64,000 nucleotides of DNA, from NCBI GenBank assembly GCA_023249675.1, contig JAHFCE010000004.1:675-64674 (forward strand), read 5' to 3'. How positions within the stretch are numbered: position 1 is the stretch's first letter; every line of letters starts with the position of its first letter. Of this stretch, positions 37,736-47,256 are shown piece by piece. The notes under the pieces are model-generated. The model did not search any database, was not told the origin of the DNA, and saw only the letters and a list, made by a program, of their open reading frames with translations. Position numbers and translations under genes: made by a program. Source of the DNA: Elusimicrobiota bacterium (GTDB lineage: Bacteria; Elusimicrobiota; Elusimicrobia; UBA1565; UBA9628).

Positions 37736-40246
37736 TCAGCGACTCGGCGTTGTGGTTTTTGCGTCGGCAGTCAGCTCGAGTTCGAGGGGCGAGTCTCCGC
37801 GCAGGACCTTGATGGTCACTTTCTGACCGGGGATCATCTTCGCCAGCGCGGCCGCGACATGGTCGGCGGCTTCCTGGCCGCCTTCAGTGATTGACTCTGC
37901 GCCGATGCCAATGAGCAGGTCGCCGCGCCGAAAGCCCGCTGTGTCGGCCGCCGAGCCGCGGCGCACGTATTCGATCGCGAGGCCCGCATCGGGCGCTTGG
38001 GGGTCGGTGAGATCGGCGATGATGCCAAGCGAAGCGGTGGCGATATTGCCCGTCGCCGCGTACTGCGCCATCGCGCTCGCCACGTCCACAGCTTGGATCG
38101 AGAGGGCGAGGCCGTCGGAGCCGCCGCCCTTGCTGATGATTTCGGTGTTGATACCGACGACCTCGCCCTGGTCGTTGAATAGCGGGCCGCCCGAGTTGCC
38201 GTGGTTGACCGCGGCGTCGGTTTGCAGCTCGCGGACGTATATGTTGCCGCGGCCGTCGTCCAGGCCGCTGACGATGCCCCGCGTGACGGTAAACGGAAGA
38301 GATTCTGGGTAGCCGATCGCGGTCACTTCCTCGCCTTCGCGCGGGGGGATCGCCGCGAGCGGAACGGTCGGCCATGGTTTGCCGTCCAGGCGCGGCGGCA
38401 GCTGGACGATGGCCAGGTCCTTGTCGTGGTTGACGGCGAGAACCGTGGCGCTCAACTCTCCATCGACGCCGGGCACGCGGGCGTTGACGAACTCGCCGGG
38501 CTGCTTGGCGCCGACGACATGCCCGTTGGTGATGAACAGGCCGTCCGGCGTCAGTATGAAGCCGGAGCCTTTTGCGACCATGTTGCCCGGCCGGTCGACG
38601 ATGACATGGACGACCGCAGGCTTGACCCGGGCGACCATGTCCGCGCGGGACTCTGGGATGCGCCCATCTGAGAAATAGTGCTGGGAATGCGGCCTCGCGG
38701 CTTTGGCGTCGCCCGCGACGGCGGGCGGCGCGACCGGGGGAACGGCCTTTTTGTGTTTGTGCGGCGCCCGCGGAAGCGCGGCGGCGAGCGCGGCGCGGGC
38801 GTTGAGGCTGGCGGGGGCGCTTGTCGGTCCGCTTTGCCACAGCGAGAGGCTCGCACCCACGATCAGCAGGGCGGCGAGGGCTTTACCGCCGTGCTTGAGC
38901 CGGAAAGCGAGCTCTTTGCGCTTCGACAGATAGCCGTGAAAGAGCGAGCAGACTCCGATCAGTCCGGCGATGATGGCGAAGGCCTCTCCGGCGAGAGGGG
39001 AGTAGGACATCGCAATCAGCATTGCGCCGATCGTGACGAGGTTGAAGATCAGGTGCGCGAGAATCGGAGACGTCAGGCTGCGGCTCTTGTAGGCGGTGTG
39101 GGCCAGGAACAGGCCGAGCGAGAGATTGAAGATGAAAACGAATGGGCTACATCCCCACGTCGCGAAATGGGCGACGGCGAAGGTGACCGCCGAGGACGCC
39201 GCCGCGATCGGAAAGGCGAAGGAGGAGACCCAGACGCCGAGGTCCAGGACGCGCTTGGTGCCGCTGACCGCGCCGGCCGCGTCGGGCAGGCCGTCGATCA
39301 TCGCGGAGAGCCAACGCGCGAACGGCTTGATCGCGGCGAATGCCAGGAAGGTCAGGCCGAAGTTGAGCAGGCGGTAGCTGACCTCCTCGACCGTGACGGC
39401 CATGGGGAGGTCGATGGCGAGGAAGGCCGCCGGGGAATCGGCGAGGTTGGCGGCGATTTCATTGGGACCGTATTGAGTGAGCAGGGCCACGCGGCCGAAG
39501 CCGTGCAGGACATGGTCGGAGAGGTACTGGGGCCACGGGACCAGATCGAGAAGGGGCCGGATGGACGCGTTGAGAATCGCGCCGATGCCGACGAGATCGA
39601 GGCCTTGTTTGAGGCCGTAGCTGAGGCGCGGCTTGTCGATGCCGGCCATGGCCGCGGCGCGTTTGGCGTCCGCGAGCGTTTTTCGGAGGGCGGCTAACTT
39701 CGCCGGCAACGCGGCCTTGAGGCCGGAGGGGCGTCGGGCGGCATTTGGGGGACTCGTGACGGACAGTCCTGCGACCTGTCCGGTCTTTTCGACCGCGCCA
39801 TCAAAGGCCTGATCCGCGTCGGCTTTTGCGGCTTCGACGGACGGAGCCGAGGTCGCCGGCTTGCGGCCGAGCACCGCGGCGATGCGTTGGCGCCAGCTCT
39901 TCTTTGCAACAGGAGAGGCCGCCCTCCGTGCGTTCGGGGGCTTCGCCGTGTCCTTGGAGGCGGCGGCATGCCCGGGGCCGGACAGAGCGGCCGCGACGGC
40001 GGGGTTGACGGGTGAGGGGGCGATCGTCGGGGCAGGCCAGACTCCATCGGGGCTCGCGGCGCCGATGTCGAGCGCCGGAGCCATCTGCGGCGCGGCGGCG
40101 AATCCGCCGGCCGGCGAGACCGGCATCCCGCCCGTTTCACCGGCGGCGACGCGCACGACCTGAGCCGAGACTTCCGGAGGCACGCAGCCCAGCAAGAGGG
40201 CGGCGGCCAAGATGGCTGAGAGCGCGCGGCGCGGGGAAATCCTCAT
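37736..40246 (-). CDS. Fused CPBP intramembrane metalloprotease and HtrA-type serine protease with PDZ
   Basis: This 836-residue protein combines two proteases. It begins with a lipoprotein-like signal (LLLGC, Cys21), then a Pro/Ala-rich region. Residues about 220-440 are a multi-helix CPBP/CAAX-protease-like domain with its three motifs: E287-E288-x3-R292, F356-x3-H360 and H398-x3-N402. After another membrane helix and a linker, residues about 550-720 are a trypsin-like HtrA domain with H576 (TNGHVVG), D610 (KDLAIVQL) and S685 (GNSGGP), and residues about 735-825 a PDZ domain. All catalytic residues are present in both units. It converges on the moxR gene with a 45-base gap. Probable role in envelope protein quality control or regulated proteolysis; substrate unknown. 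Confidence 0.9.
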   Translation of the reverse strand: MRISPRRALSAILAAALLLGCVPPEVSAQVVRVAAGETGGMPVSPAGGFAAAPQMAPALDIGAASPDGVWPAPTIAPSPVNPAVAAALSGPGHAAASKDTAKPPNARRAASPVAKKSWRQRIAAVLGRKPATSAPSVEAAKADADQAFDGAVEKTGQVAGLSVTSPPNAARRPSGLKAALPAKLAALRKTLADAKRAAAMAGIDKPRLSYGLKQGLDLVGIGAILNASIRPLLDLVPWPQYLSDHVLHGFGRVALLTQYGPNEIAANLADSPAAFLAIDLPMAVTVEEVSYRLLNFGLTFLAFAAIKPFARWLSAMIDGLPDAAGAVSGTKRVLDLGVWVSSFAFPIAAASSAVTFAVAHFATWGCSPFVFIFNLSLGLFLAHTAYKSRSLTSPILAHLIFNLVTIGAMLIAMSYSPLAGEAFAIIAGLIGVCSLFHGYLSKRKELAFRLKHGGKALAALLIVGASLSLWQSGPTSAPASLNARAALAAALPRAPHKHKKAVPPVAPPAVAGDAKAARPHSQHYFSDGRIPESRADMVARVKPAVVHVIVDRPGNMVAKGSGFILTPDGLFITNGHVVGAKQPGEFVNARVPGVDGELSATVLAVNHDKDLAIVQLPPRLDGKPWPTVPLAAIPPREGEEVTAIGYPESLPFTVTRGIVSGLDDGRGNIYVRELQTDAAVNHGNSGGPLFNDQGEVVGINTEIISKGGGSDGLALSIQAVDVASAMAQYAATGNIATASLGIIADLTDPQAPDAGLAIEYVRRGSAADTAGFRRGDLLIGIGAESITEGGQEAADHVAAALAKMIPGQKVTIKVLRGDSPLELELTADAKTTTPSR

Positions 40247-40436
40247 CTTGGGAAGTGTAGCCCTTCGTCCCCGATCCGACGGGGGTCGGAGGTCCCATGC
40301 GGTTGACTTCTTTGGTCCCTGCTTTTGGGGCCCAATGGACCCCCTCCCAGAGGCCCTCCTGATTGTGGGTCAGGAAGCCGATTTTGTACGGTAGACGCAT
40401 GTATCAGAAGCTCGCCGCAGGGTTTTGGCCCGGCCG
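40247..40436. other. Divergent intergenic region
   Basis: About 190 bases separate the fused protease (minus) from the first glycosyltransferase (plus). A 6-bp hairpin TCCGAC-GGGG-GTCGGA is at 40275-40290. On the minus strand TACACT (40259 to 40254) could be a -10 placed 7 bases before the ATG, and no ribosome-binding site is present there. Towards the right, TTGTGG and TACGGT (40363-40392) are a weak promoter candidate. Confidence 0.35.
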
Positions 40437-41117
40437 ATGAAGGTTTCCATCGTGGTCTACGTGCTCAATGAGCTCGAGGGCCTGCGCGTTATGCTGCCGC
40501 GGATCAAGAAGGAATGGTATGACCAGCTGGTCTTTATCGATGGAGGGTCCACGGACGGCAGCGTTGAATACCTGCAAAAAAACGGTTATGAGGTTTATCG
40601 GCAGATAGGATTCCGTTGGGCGGGCGCCTATTCCGAAGCTTTTCGGCGCGCGACCGGGGACATCCTGGTCGACTTCTCGCCGGACGGGAATTCCGTTCCG
40701 GAGCGGATTCCGGAGTTGATCGAGAAAGTCAAAGAAGGCCATGACATGGTGACGGCCTCCCGCTACGTGCCCGGAGCAAAAAGCGACGACGATACGCCCC
40801 TGACGCGGTTTGGGAATTGGCTTTTCACCTCCATGATCAATCTTCTCTTCCGCGCGCACGCCACCGACAGCCTCGTGATTTTCAGGGCTTACCGCAGGTC
40901 TTTCTTGGAGAAAGCTGGAATCCTGGACGCGCAGCTCGGTCAGTGCGTGACGGGCCTCTTGACGATTCGCTGCGCCAAAATCAAGGGGATGTACACCGAC
41001 ATCCCCGGCGACGAACCGCGACGCTTGTTTGGCACAAGCAAGCTGAGCGTCGTCGTCGACGGTTTGCGCGTCTTGGCGCTTATTCTCAAAGAATTCGCTC
41101 TCAGGGCCTGCCCATGA
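40437..41117 (+). CDS. Glycosyltransferase family 2
   Basis: A 226-residue GT-A fold transferase with the start VSIVVYVLNELEGL, the nucleotide-binding FIDGGSTDGSVEYL region and VDFSPDGNSVPERIP at the metal site (DxD replaced by SPDGN). It resembles small dolichyl-phosphate-mannose-synthase-like enzymes, but has no membrane domain apart from a hydrophobic C-terminus. The ATG at 40437 is preferred over a TTG 12 bases earlier. It overlaps the following radical SAM gene by ATGA. Donor and acceptor are unknown. Confidence 0.85.
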   Translation: MKVSIVVYVLNELEGLRVMLPRIKKEWYDQLVFIDGGSTDGSVEYLQKNGYEVYRQIGFRWAGAYSEAFRRATGDILVDFSPDGNSVPERIPELIEKVKEGHDMVTASRYVPGAKSDDDTPLTRFGNWLFTSMINLLFRAHATDSLVIFRAYRRSFLEKAGILDAQLGQCVTGLLTIRCAKIKGMYTDIPGDEPRRLFGTSKLSVVVDGLRVLALILKEFALRACP

Positions 41118-42682
41118 AATTATTATTTTTGCAGGAAAATCCCATGTACGAGGCCCTGGGCGTTCACGCCATCGCCGGCTTCGTCAAGGCCGCCGGCCAT
41201 GAATGCGATCTTTTGGTCGCTTCCGATGAGGAGCATTTTGATCAGAAGATCGCCGACCTGAAGCCCGATCTGATTGCTTTTTCTTGCATGACGCGGCAGC
41301 AGGAGTGGGTGATCAGCACCACAAATAGGCTTAGGGAGCGGCTGGACATACCCATTCTCCTGGGCGGGACCCACCCCACGATGTACCCGGAGACCTTGGG
41401 CCATTGCGCCGCGGACTACCTGTGCGTCGGCGAAGGCGAGTTTCCAGTCTTGGACCTTCTGAATCGAATGGCTGAGGGGGGGCGGACCGATAATATTCCC
41501 AACATTCACGCCAAAGTCGGCGGGAAGTTGATCAAAAATGAAATACGTCCCTTGATGACCGATTGGGATGATCTCGCCTTTCCCGATCGCGAGGTTTACG
41601 GCCGATATCCTTTTCTTCAGGAATTGCCGCTCAAACGGTTCATCACGGCCTTCGGTTGCGCCTACAAATGCTCCTTCTGCTACATCAATAATTATCGCGA
41701 GGTTTACGCCGGCAAGGGAAAATTCTTTAGACGTAAGAGCGTCTCCCGAGTCATCAACGAGATGAAGCGGGTTCGAGAGCGCTATCCGCTCAAGCGAATC
41801 CACTACGTTGACGATCTGTTTTCTCTCAACAAAGAATGGCTGAACGAATTCCTCCCGGTCTACACGCAGGAGATCGGCCTGCCTTGGTCGGCCAACGTGT
41901 GGATCGCTCACATGAACGAGGACATGGTTCGCCTCTTCAAAGAGAACGGCTGCGTCGGGGTCACTTTCGGGGTCGAATCGGGCGATGAAAAGACACGGAT
42001 CGAGTTGATCGATAAACACCTTCCCAACGACATTTTCATCAAGAACTGCAAGTACCTCACCGATTATGGGATCCCCTTCCACACCGGCAACATCATCGGC
42101 CTGCCGGGCGAGGGGGTCGAAAAGGCTTATGAGACGGCAAGATTCAACAGGCAGATCGGGGCCACATCGACGCGCGCCGGCTTGTTCTGGCCTTTTCCGG
42201 GGACCAAGCTCACTGAATACGCGGTGGACCACGGCATGTTGAGCGCCGACTACAGCGTCGAATACTTCAACAAGGGGATATACCCTAAGGTTAAGCATGA
42301 GCAGGTGGATGAGCTGACCGTTTTAGCCAACATATTTCAGCTGGTGGCCAAGTGGGGCTGGTTTGAACGGGTGAGCCGCGTTCTTTTGAAATGGCCGAAA
42401 AGCTTCATCGTGCAGACGATCGCCAAACTGGTGGATCAGAGCTATTGGTACCACGAAGCGAAGTTTTTCGGCGTGCTGAACTGGAGCGGAATAAAATATT
42501 ACTGGCACATACATCGGTCTCTTGCCGGGATGCGTCGGTTCGGCACGAATCCCGAATATCATAAAGACGGCTCTGCGTCGGAGCGCATTGAGAACGATGC
42601 GCAGGGCCAGCGGCCCTCGTGGAACATCAGCAAAGAAGACATGGACCGCGTCTATGAGAAAACCCGCGATGGGATCACGTAG
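41114..42682 (+). CDS. B12-binding radical SAM protein
   Basis: A 522-residue protein with an N-terminal cobalamin-binding domain (about 1-135, GVHAIAGFVKAAGHECDLL and PILLGGTHPTMYPE) and a radical SAM barrel with the cluster motif CAYKCSFC near residue 185. The C-terminal region of about 180 residues is not recognised. Such enzymes often methylate unreactive carbons or build ring systems. The start overlaps the upstream glycosyltransferase stop. Long open sequence upstream in the same frame is inside that gene and is rejected. Confidence 0.88.
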   Translation: MKLLFLQENPMYEALGVHAIAGFVKAAGHECDLLVASDEEHFDQKIADLKPDLIAFSCMTRQQEWVISTTNRLRERLDIPILLGGTHPTMYPETLGHCAADYLCVGEGEFPVLDLLNRMAEGGRTDNIPNIHAKVGGKLIKNEIRPLMTDWDDLAFPDREVYGRYPFLQELPLKRFITAFGCAYKCSFCYINNYREVYAGKGKFFRRKSVSRVINEMKRVRERYPLKRIHYVDDLFSLNKEWLNEFLPVYTQEIGLPWSANVWIAHMNEDMVRLFKENGCVGVTFGVESGDEKTRIELIDKHLPNDIFIKNCKYLTDYGIPFHTGNIIGLPGEGVEKAYETARFNRQIGATSTRAGLFWPFPGTKLTEYAVDHGMLSADYSVEYFNKGIYPKVKHEQVDELTVLANIFQLVAKWGWFERVSRVLLKWPKSFIVQTIAKLVDQSYWYHEAKFFGVLNWSGIKYYWHIHRSLAGMRRFGTNPEYHKDGSASERIENDAQGQRPSWNISKEDMDRVYEKTRDGIT

Positions 42683-43913
42683 GCTGCTCATCGGGGCCTT
42701 GGCGCTGGGGCTGGCGCTGCGACTGATCGCGGCCTTCTCCATGAGCCAAACGCCGCTCGTTGCCGATGAGCTGAACTACGCGGCCATCGCCACGAACATC
42801 GCTACGCGCGGCGAGTTTGTCGATGAGACTGGCAAGGCGACTGCGCTGCGCACTCCGATGTACCCTGGCTTTCTGGCTCTTTTCGTCCGGCTCTCTCCTG
42901 GACACTGGTCTTTTGCCCGAGTCGCCCAAGCCGCGCTCGACACGACGACCATCCTACTGGTTTACGTGATCGGCTTACGGGCGCTGCGTTGCGAACGCGA
43001 GGCGGTCGTGGGGGCGTTCCTCTACGCGCTGCACCCCATCTTCATCGCCTATAGCGCCCGTATCCTCAGCGAAACATTCTTTATCTGGGTTTGGTTGCTC
43101 ACCGTCTGGTTGTTTCTGAGAGCCATGGACTCGGTGGCCGGCCCAGCGCGCGCTGCGGCGGCCGGCGTGGCCCTGGGCCTGACGGTTCTCTCCCGTCCCA
43201 ACTTCATGTTTTTCCCGCCCGTCCTCGCGGCGATCGTGGCGGCTCTCCACGATCGGCGGCCGGCTGGACTGCGCCGGCTTCTCATGATCGTCGTGATCTG
43301 CTACGCGACGGTCCTTCCGTGGACTCTGCGCAACCGCTTAGTGATGGGGAAATGGGTCCTGGCGACGGGGGGCGGGTATATGACTTGGTGCGGAGCGCAA
43401 TTGGGCAGTCCGGCGACGGTGATGGCGCAGTGGAACAGCCTCTACTATCAACTGTCCCGCGAGCGGACCGAGCTTGAGACCGATGCCGAGTTTTACCGGC
43501 TGGCCAAGCTTGATTTAAAACGAAACGGACCTTCCCTCCTGAAAGACCTCCCCAGGCGTTGCCTGGTCTTTTGGCTCACTAGCCATTCGGCCATGTTTGG
43601 GATCGACCAGCCCCTATCCACCTACCGGGCCCAGGGGCGATGGGTCCCGATCGCCGTGAGAGCCGGGTTATGGGCGATGCACATTGGGCTGCTCGCATTG
43701 GGGGCGCTCGGCTTCTGGATGATGCGGCGTTCATGGACGATCGCTTGCACCGTAGGGTTAATCACCTTCGCCTATTACAGCCTGCACGCGCTCGGAGGCT
43801 ACTGGAACTGCCGATACCACTTGCCCGCTCTCGCCTTCTGGCTGATGTTTGCGGCGGTTCCCATTGTCTACGCCCAGTCGCTCCTTCCCGTCCGGCAAGC
43901 GCCGCGCGCCTAA
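42669..43913 (+). CDS. GT-C family glycosyltransferase (GT39/ArnT-like)
   Basis: A 414-residue multi-pass membrane protein of the polyprenyl-phosphate-sugar-dependent GT-C type. The first luminal loop carries the acidic DELNYAAIATNIATRGEF motif, followed by RTPMYPGFLALF, a family hallmark. About ten membrane helices follow. It probably moves a lipid-linked sugar onto an acceptor at the outer face of the inner membrane. An ATG at 42654 is an alternative start; both overlap the preceding gene. Confidence 0.85.
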   Translation: MGSRRLLIGALALGLALRLIAAFSMSQTPLVADELNYAAIATNIATRGEFVDETGKATALRTPMYPGFLALFVRLSPGHWSFARVAQAALDTTTILLVYVIGLRALRCEREAVVGAFLYALHPIFIAYSARILSETFFIWVWLLTVWLFLRAMDSVAGPARAAAAGVALGLTVLSRPNFMFFPPVLAAIVAALHDRRPAGLRRLLMIVVICYATVLPWTLRNRLVMGKWVLATGGGYMTWCGAQLGSPATVMAQWNSLYYQLSRERTELETDAEFYRLAKLDLKRNGPSLLKDLPRRCLVFWLTSHSAMFGIDQPLSTYRAQGRWVPIAVRAGLWAMHIGLLALGALGFWMMRRSWTIACTVGLITFAYYSLHALGGYWNCRYHLPALAFWLMFAAVPIVYAQSLLPVRQAPRA

Positions 43914-43929
43914 TGTTATACTGCGAGAG

Positions 43930-44325
43930 ATGAAGGTCGTTTCGTCTGCGCAGTTGCGATTCACCGTCACTCCAAGCGACATGGACTTGTACAAGAACAT
44001 GAGTGGCGACACCAATCCGCTGCATTGGGATGATTCTTACGCCCAAGCGAGGCAATTTAAAGGCCGAGTCGTTTACGGGGGGCTGATCGTCGCGGCGGTC
44101 TCCCGACTTTTGGGCACGCAGCTGCCGGGGCCGGGTTGTGTATGGCAAAGCCTTTCTCTGCAGTTTCGCCGTCCCCTTTACGTCGATGAAGCCGCGGAAG
44201 TGATCGGCCTGGTGACCTATTCCAACCCCGAACTGCGTGTTCTTCGCATGGATATTGAGGTCAAGCGCGCGGACGATTGCATCGCCGAAGGCAGCGTCCA
44301 AGCGGGCCTGGCGGGACCGGTCTAA
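43930..44325 (+). CDS. MaoC-like hot-dog hydratase/dehydratase
   Basis: A 131-residue hot-dog protein. The MaoC active-site signature is present in SGDTNPLHWDDSYAQ (Asp and His) followed by FKGRVVYGGLIV. Such enzymes hydrate enoyl or dehydrate hydroxyacyl groups on CoA or ACP. It begins the acyl cassette that contains an SDR, FkbH-like protein, ACP and MBOAT. Confidence 0.9.
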   Translation: MKVVSSAQLRFTVTPSDMDLYKNMSGDTNPLHWDDSYAQARQFKGRVVYGGLIVAAVSRLLGTQLPGPGCVWQSLSLQFRRPLYVDEAAEVIGLVTYSNPELRVLRMDIEVKRADDCIAEGSVQAGLAGPV

Positions 44326-44343
44326 TACGAGCCCAAGGATTGA

Positions 44344-45063
44344 ATGAAAACAGTCCTGCTCGCGGGTGGTAGCGGTGGGATGGGCTCTGCCGTCGCCCGA
44401 CAGGCGGCTCGAAGCGGATGGTCGGTGATTGTCGGTTACAATCATGGCCGTGACCGCGCGGAAAATCTTGTCAAGGAAATCGTCGATTCCGGACAACAGG
44501 CTTCCTCGGTCCGTCTGGCCCTCGATGATTCCTTGACGATCAATCGAGCGCTGGAGGTCGTCGCCGATCAGGGCGGGACCCTGCAGGCTTTGGTTTTGGC
44601 CGCTTCTCAGCCCCCGGTCCTCAAGCCTTTTTTGAAAATCGGGCAGCCGGATTTCACGAATGAGCTTGCGGTCAATCTCCTGGGGACTCAGGTGCTGATC
44701 GCCGAGAGCTGGAAGCGCTTTTTTAGGCGCAACGGCGGAGGCCACGTCATTGCGGTCTTAAGCGCCGCCGCCGGAGCGCCTCCCTGGGGGAACATGTGCT
44801 CGTACGTTGTGGCGAAACGCGCGCTGCAGGCGCTGTTGGAGTGCGCGGCGGTTGAGTTGGGCGACGCGGGGTTGCGAGTCAGCGTCATTTCACCATCTTA
44901 TACGGAGACTCCGATGCTTTTGGGGGTTCACCCGCTCGTGCTCGGGGCTGCTCGCGCCAAACAGCGGTTTCTTCTGCCTGATGAGGTCGCGCGGAGGATC
45001 GTCGCTTCTTTGGAGAATCCGCCCCCCGATTCGAATCTCCAGACTTTAAAGATCGATGAATGA
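44344..45063 (+). CDS. Short-chain dehydrogenase/reductase
   Basis: A 239-residue classical SDR with cofactor motif LLAGGSGGMGSAV, catalytic serine in VLSAAAG and Tyr-x3-Lys in SYVVAKRAL. It resembles 3-ketoacyl-ACP reductases (FabG). The usual NNAG is replaced by LAAS. With the MaoC protein upstream it could interconvert keto-, hydroxy- and enoyl-acyl groups on the neighbouring ACP. It overlaps the FkbH-like gene by 8 bases. Confidence 0.9.
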   Translation: MKTVLLAGGSGGMGSAVARQAARSGWSVIVGYNHGRDRAENLVKEIVDSGQQASSVRLALDDSLTINRALEVVADQGGTLQALVLAASQPPVLKPFLKIGQPDFTNELAVNLLGTQVLIAESWKRFFRRNGGGHVIAVLSAAAGAPPWGNMCSYVVAKRALQALLECAAVELGDAGLRVSVISPSYTETPMLLGVHPLVLGAARAKQRFLLPDEVARRIVASLENPPPDSNLQTLKIDE

Positions 45064-46984
45064 ACTGTACTGGCTGCCGCGCATTGCTAACTTTGGATCA
45101 TCCTTAGAAGCGATTGGGGAATCGAAAGAGGCCCCCGCTTTAAAACTCCGGAAGCTTCGGGGCCTGGCCAATCATCGGCTCGATTTCAATCAAAGCGCCA
45201 AGGTCGACCGCGCGCTTGCGGCCCTCTTGGCTCAGACGGAGATCCCCGTTTCGGGGTTCACACCGTTGAAAGTGGCGATTCTCTGTTCTTCGACCATTGA
45301 GCCTTTTTTGCCGTCGATACGGATTGGAGCTCTGCGGCGGGGACTCCTGATCGAATGTTATACCGGGGCCTACAACCAGTATCGTCAGGAATTGCTCGAT
45401 GCGTCTTCAGGGCTGCATCGATTCAAGCCGGATGTCGTCATCTTTTCATTTCATCCGGGGGAAATCAGATGGGCTCTGGATTTGAAAGCGTCCGCCGTCA
45501 AGATCACGCAACAGGTCGCGGACGTTATTGAAGATTGGGCCGGACTGTGGAATTGCGCTCAACAGCTGGGGGCCGTGGTTATTCAGCAAAATATCATGAT
45601 CCCCGGCTTGAGAGTGTTTGGACAACTCGATACCATCAAGCCCGCGACCGCGATGAGTTTCTTGGCGGAATTAAATCGGGCGCTTCGTGTCAAATCAGCC
45701 GAGCAGGGAGTGCTTGTTTTGGATCTTGATGACTTGGCGGCGCAGGGCGGTAAAAGCGCCTGGTTTGACCCGGCACTCTGGCATCACGCGCAGTTGGCCA
45801 TCTCGCCCGTCTTCGCTCCGCTGTTCGGTGATCATGTCGGCCGGATGCTTGCGGCGATCCGGGGTCTTTCGCAAAAATGCCTGGTGCTGGATTTGGACAA
45901 CACCCTTTGGGGAGGAGTCGTCGGCGAAGAGGGGCTTGAGTCCATCGAACTGGGGCCCGGGAGCGCCGCGGGAGAGATTTTCTCGGGATTCCAGGAGTAC
46001 TTAAAGAGTCTCAAAGAGCGGGGGATCCTTTTGGCCGTGTGCAGTAAAAACGAAATGCGCGCGGCCATGCTTCCATTTCAGGGGCATCCCGGGATGAAGC
46101 TCCGTTTGGAAGACTTCGCCGTATTCATCGCGAATTGGAAAGACAAAGCCTCCAATATCAGGCAAATCGCCGCGCGTCTCAATATTGGGTTGGAGGCCAT
46201 GGTCTTTTTTGATGATAATCCTGCGGAAAGAGGGTGGATTCGGGAGGCGCTGCCGGACGTCTTGGTTCTTGAGGCGCCAGAAGATCCGGCGAGATATGCG
46301 GATGCCCTTTCCGACTCAGGCTATTTTGAGGCCGTGAACTTGACGGAGGAAGATCTCCAACGAGTCAACCAATATGCTGCGCAGACACAGCGGGAAGCGC
46401 TCAAAGAAAAGACGCCCACTTTAGACGGATTCCTCCAGGGTTTAGGCATGCAGATGACGGTATCCTCGTTCGATGGACCAGGGGCCGCGCGAATAGCCCA
46501 ATTGATGAACAAGACCAATCAATTCAACTTGACGACCCGGCGATACACTGAAGCCCAGGTCCTGCAGAGAGCGCGCGCGAACGATGTGACGACCTTCCAA
46601 TTTCGACTCAAAGACGTCTATGGGGATTGCGGAATGATCAGCGTTGTTATCCTGACGCCGGTCCAGTCCAGCGGCGGTCAAGAGCTGCTTATCGATGCGT
46701 GGCTGATGAGCTGCAGGGTTTTTGGACGGCAGGTTGAGTTCGAGGTCTTGAACCAAATCGTCGAACAGGCGCGCAAGTTGGGCGCCCATTTTTTCCGAGG
46801 AGAATATATCCCGACTGAAAAAAACGGCCTGGTACGAGAACATTATCAGCGGATGGGATTTGCACGCGTGGATGAAGCCGACGGCGCAGGTCAAGCCGGC
46901 CGCAGCGTCTGGCGGCTTTCCCTTGACTCATACCGCCCCCATCACACTCATATCCGGGCGCGGCATTCTTCAGAGATCGCGTGA
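45056..46984 (+). CDS. FkbH-like HAD protein (SGNH-HAD-GNAT)
   Basis: A 642-residue FkbH-family protein. Family members load a glyceryl unit from 1,3-bisphosphoglycerate onto an acyl carrier protein. The N-terminal part (about 70-265) is an SGNH-like domain; the HAD phosphatase-like domain begins at VLDLDNTLWGG with D279 and D281 and includes VCSKNE and FFDDNPAERGW; the C-terminal part (about 465-610) is GNAT-like with YGDCGMISV. The ACP gene follows with overlapping stop and start, which fits the family role. Base composition is lower in GC than in the ribosomal region. Confidence 0.93.
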   Translation: MNELYWLPRIANFGSSLEAIGESKEAPALKLRKLRGLANHRLDFNQSAKVDRALAALLAQTEIPVSGFTPLKVAILCSSTIEPFLPSIRIGALRRGLLIECYTGAYNQYRQELLDASSGLHRFKPDVVIFSFHPGEIRWALDLKASAVKITQQVADVIEDWAGLWNCAQQLGAVVIQQNIMIPGLRVFGQLDTIKPATAMSFLAELNRALRVKSAEQGVLVLDLDDLAAQGGKSAWFDPALWHHAQLAISPVFAPLFGDHVGRMLAAIRGLSQKCLVLDLDNTLWGGVVGEEGLESIELGPGSAAGEIFSGFQEYLKSLKERGILLAVCSKNEMRAAMLPFQGHPGMKLRLEDFAVFIANWKDKASNIRQIAARLNIGLEAMVFFDDNPAERGWIREALPDVLVLEAPEDPARYADALSDSGYFEAVNLTEEDLQRVNQYAAQTQREALKEKTPTLDGFLQGLGMQMTVSSFDGPGAARIAQLMNKTNQFNLTTRRYTEAQVLQRARANDVTTFQFRLKDVYGDCGMISVVILTPVQSSGGQELLIDAWLMSCRVFGRQVEFEVLNQIVEQARKLGAHFFRGEYIPTEKNGLVREHYQRMGFARVDEADGAGQAGRSVWRLSLDSYRPHHTHIRARHSSEIA

Positions 46985-47244
46985 TGGCCTTGAGACAGCG
47001 GAGCCGGGATGAAATCTATAAAGAGTTGACCGATGTGTTCCGCGATGTTTTTGATGACAATCAGATTGATCTCAGCGATGAAACTTCCGCAAAAGACATC
47101 GCGGGTTGGGACTCCCTGGCGACCATTAATTTAGCCATCGAGGCTGAGCGGGTGTTCGGGGTCAAATTTCTGACGACCGAACTGTCGCGGCTCAAAAATG
47201 TCGGAGAATTTGTCAGCGTCATTACGCAGAAATTGGGTCGGTAA
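46984..47244 (+). CDS. Acyl carrier protein
   Basis: An 86-residue acidic helical protein with the phosphopantetheine site GWDSLATINLAIEAE, Ser44. It is a dedicated ACP, likely the carrier loaded by the FkbH-like protein encoded directly upstream. The ATG overlaps the preceding stop; a GTG 3 bases earlier is in the same frame. Confidence 0.93.
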   Translation: MALRQRSRDEIYKELTDVFRDVFDDNQIDLSDETSAKDIAGWDSLATINLAIEAERVFGVKFLTTELSRLKNVGEFVSVITQKLGR

Positions 47245-47256
47245 CCCGCGCCTCTC

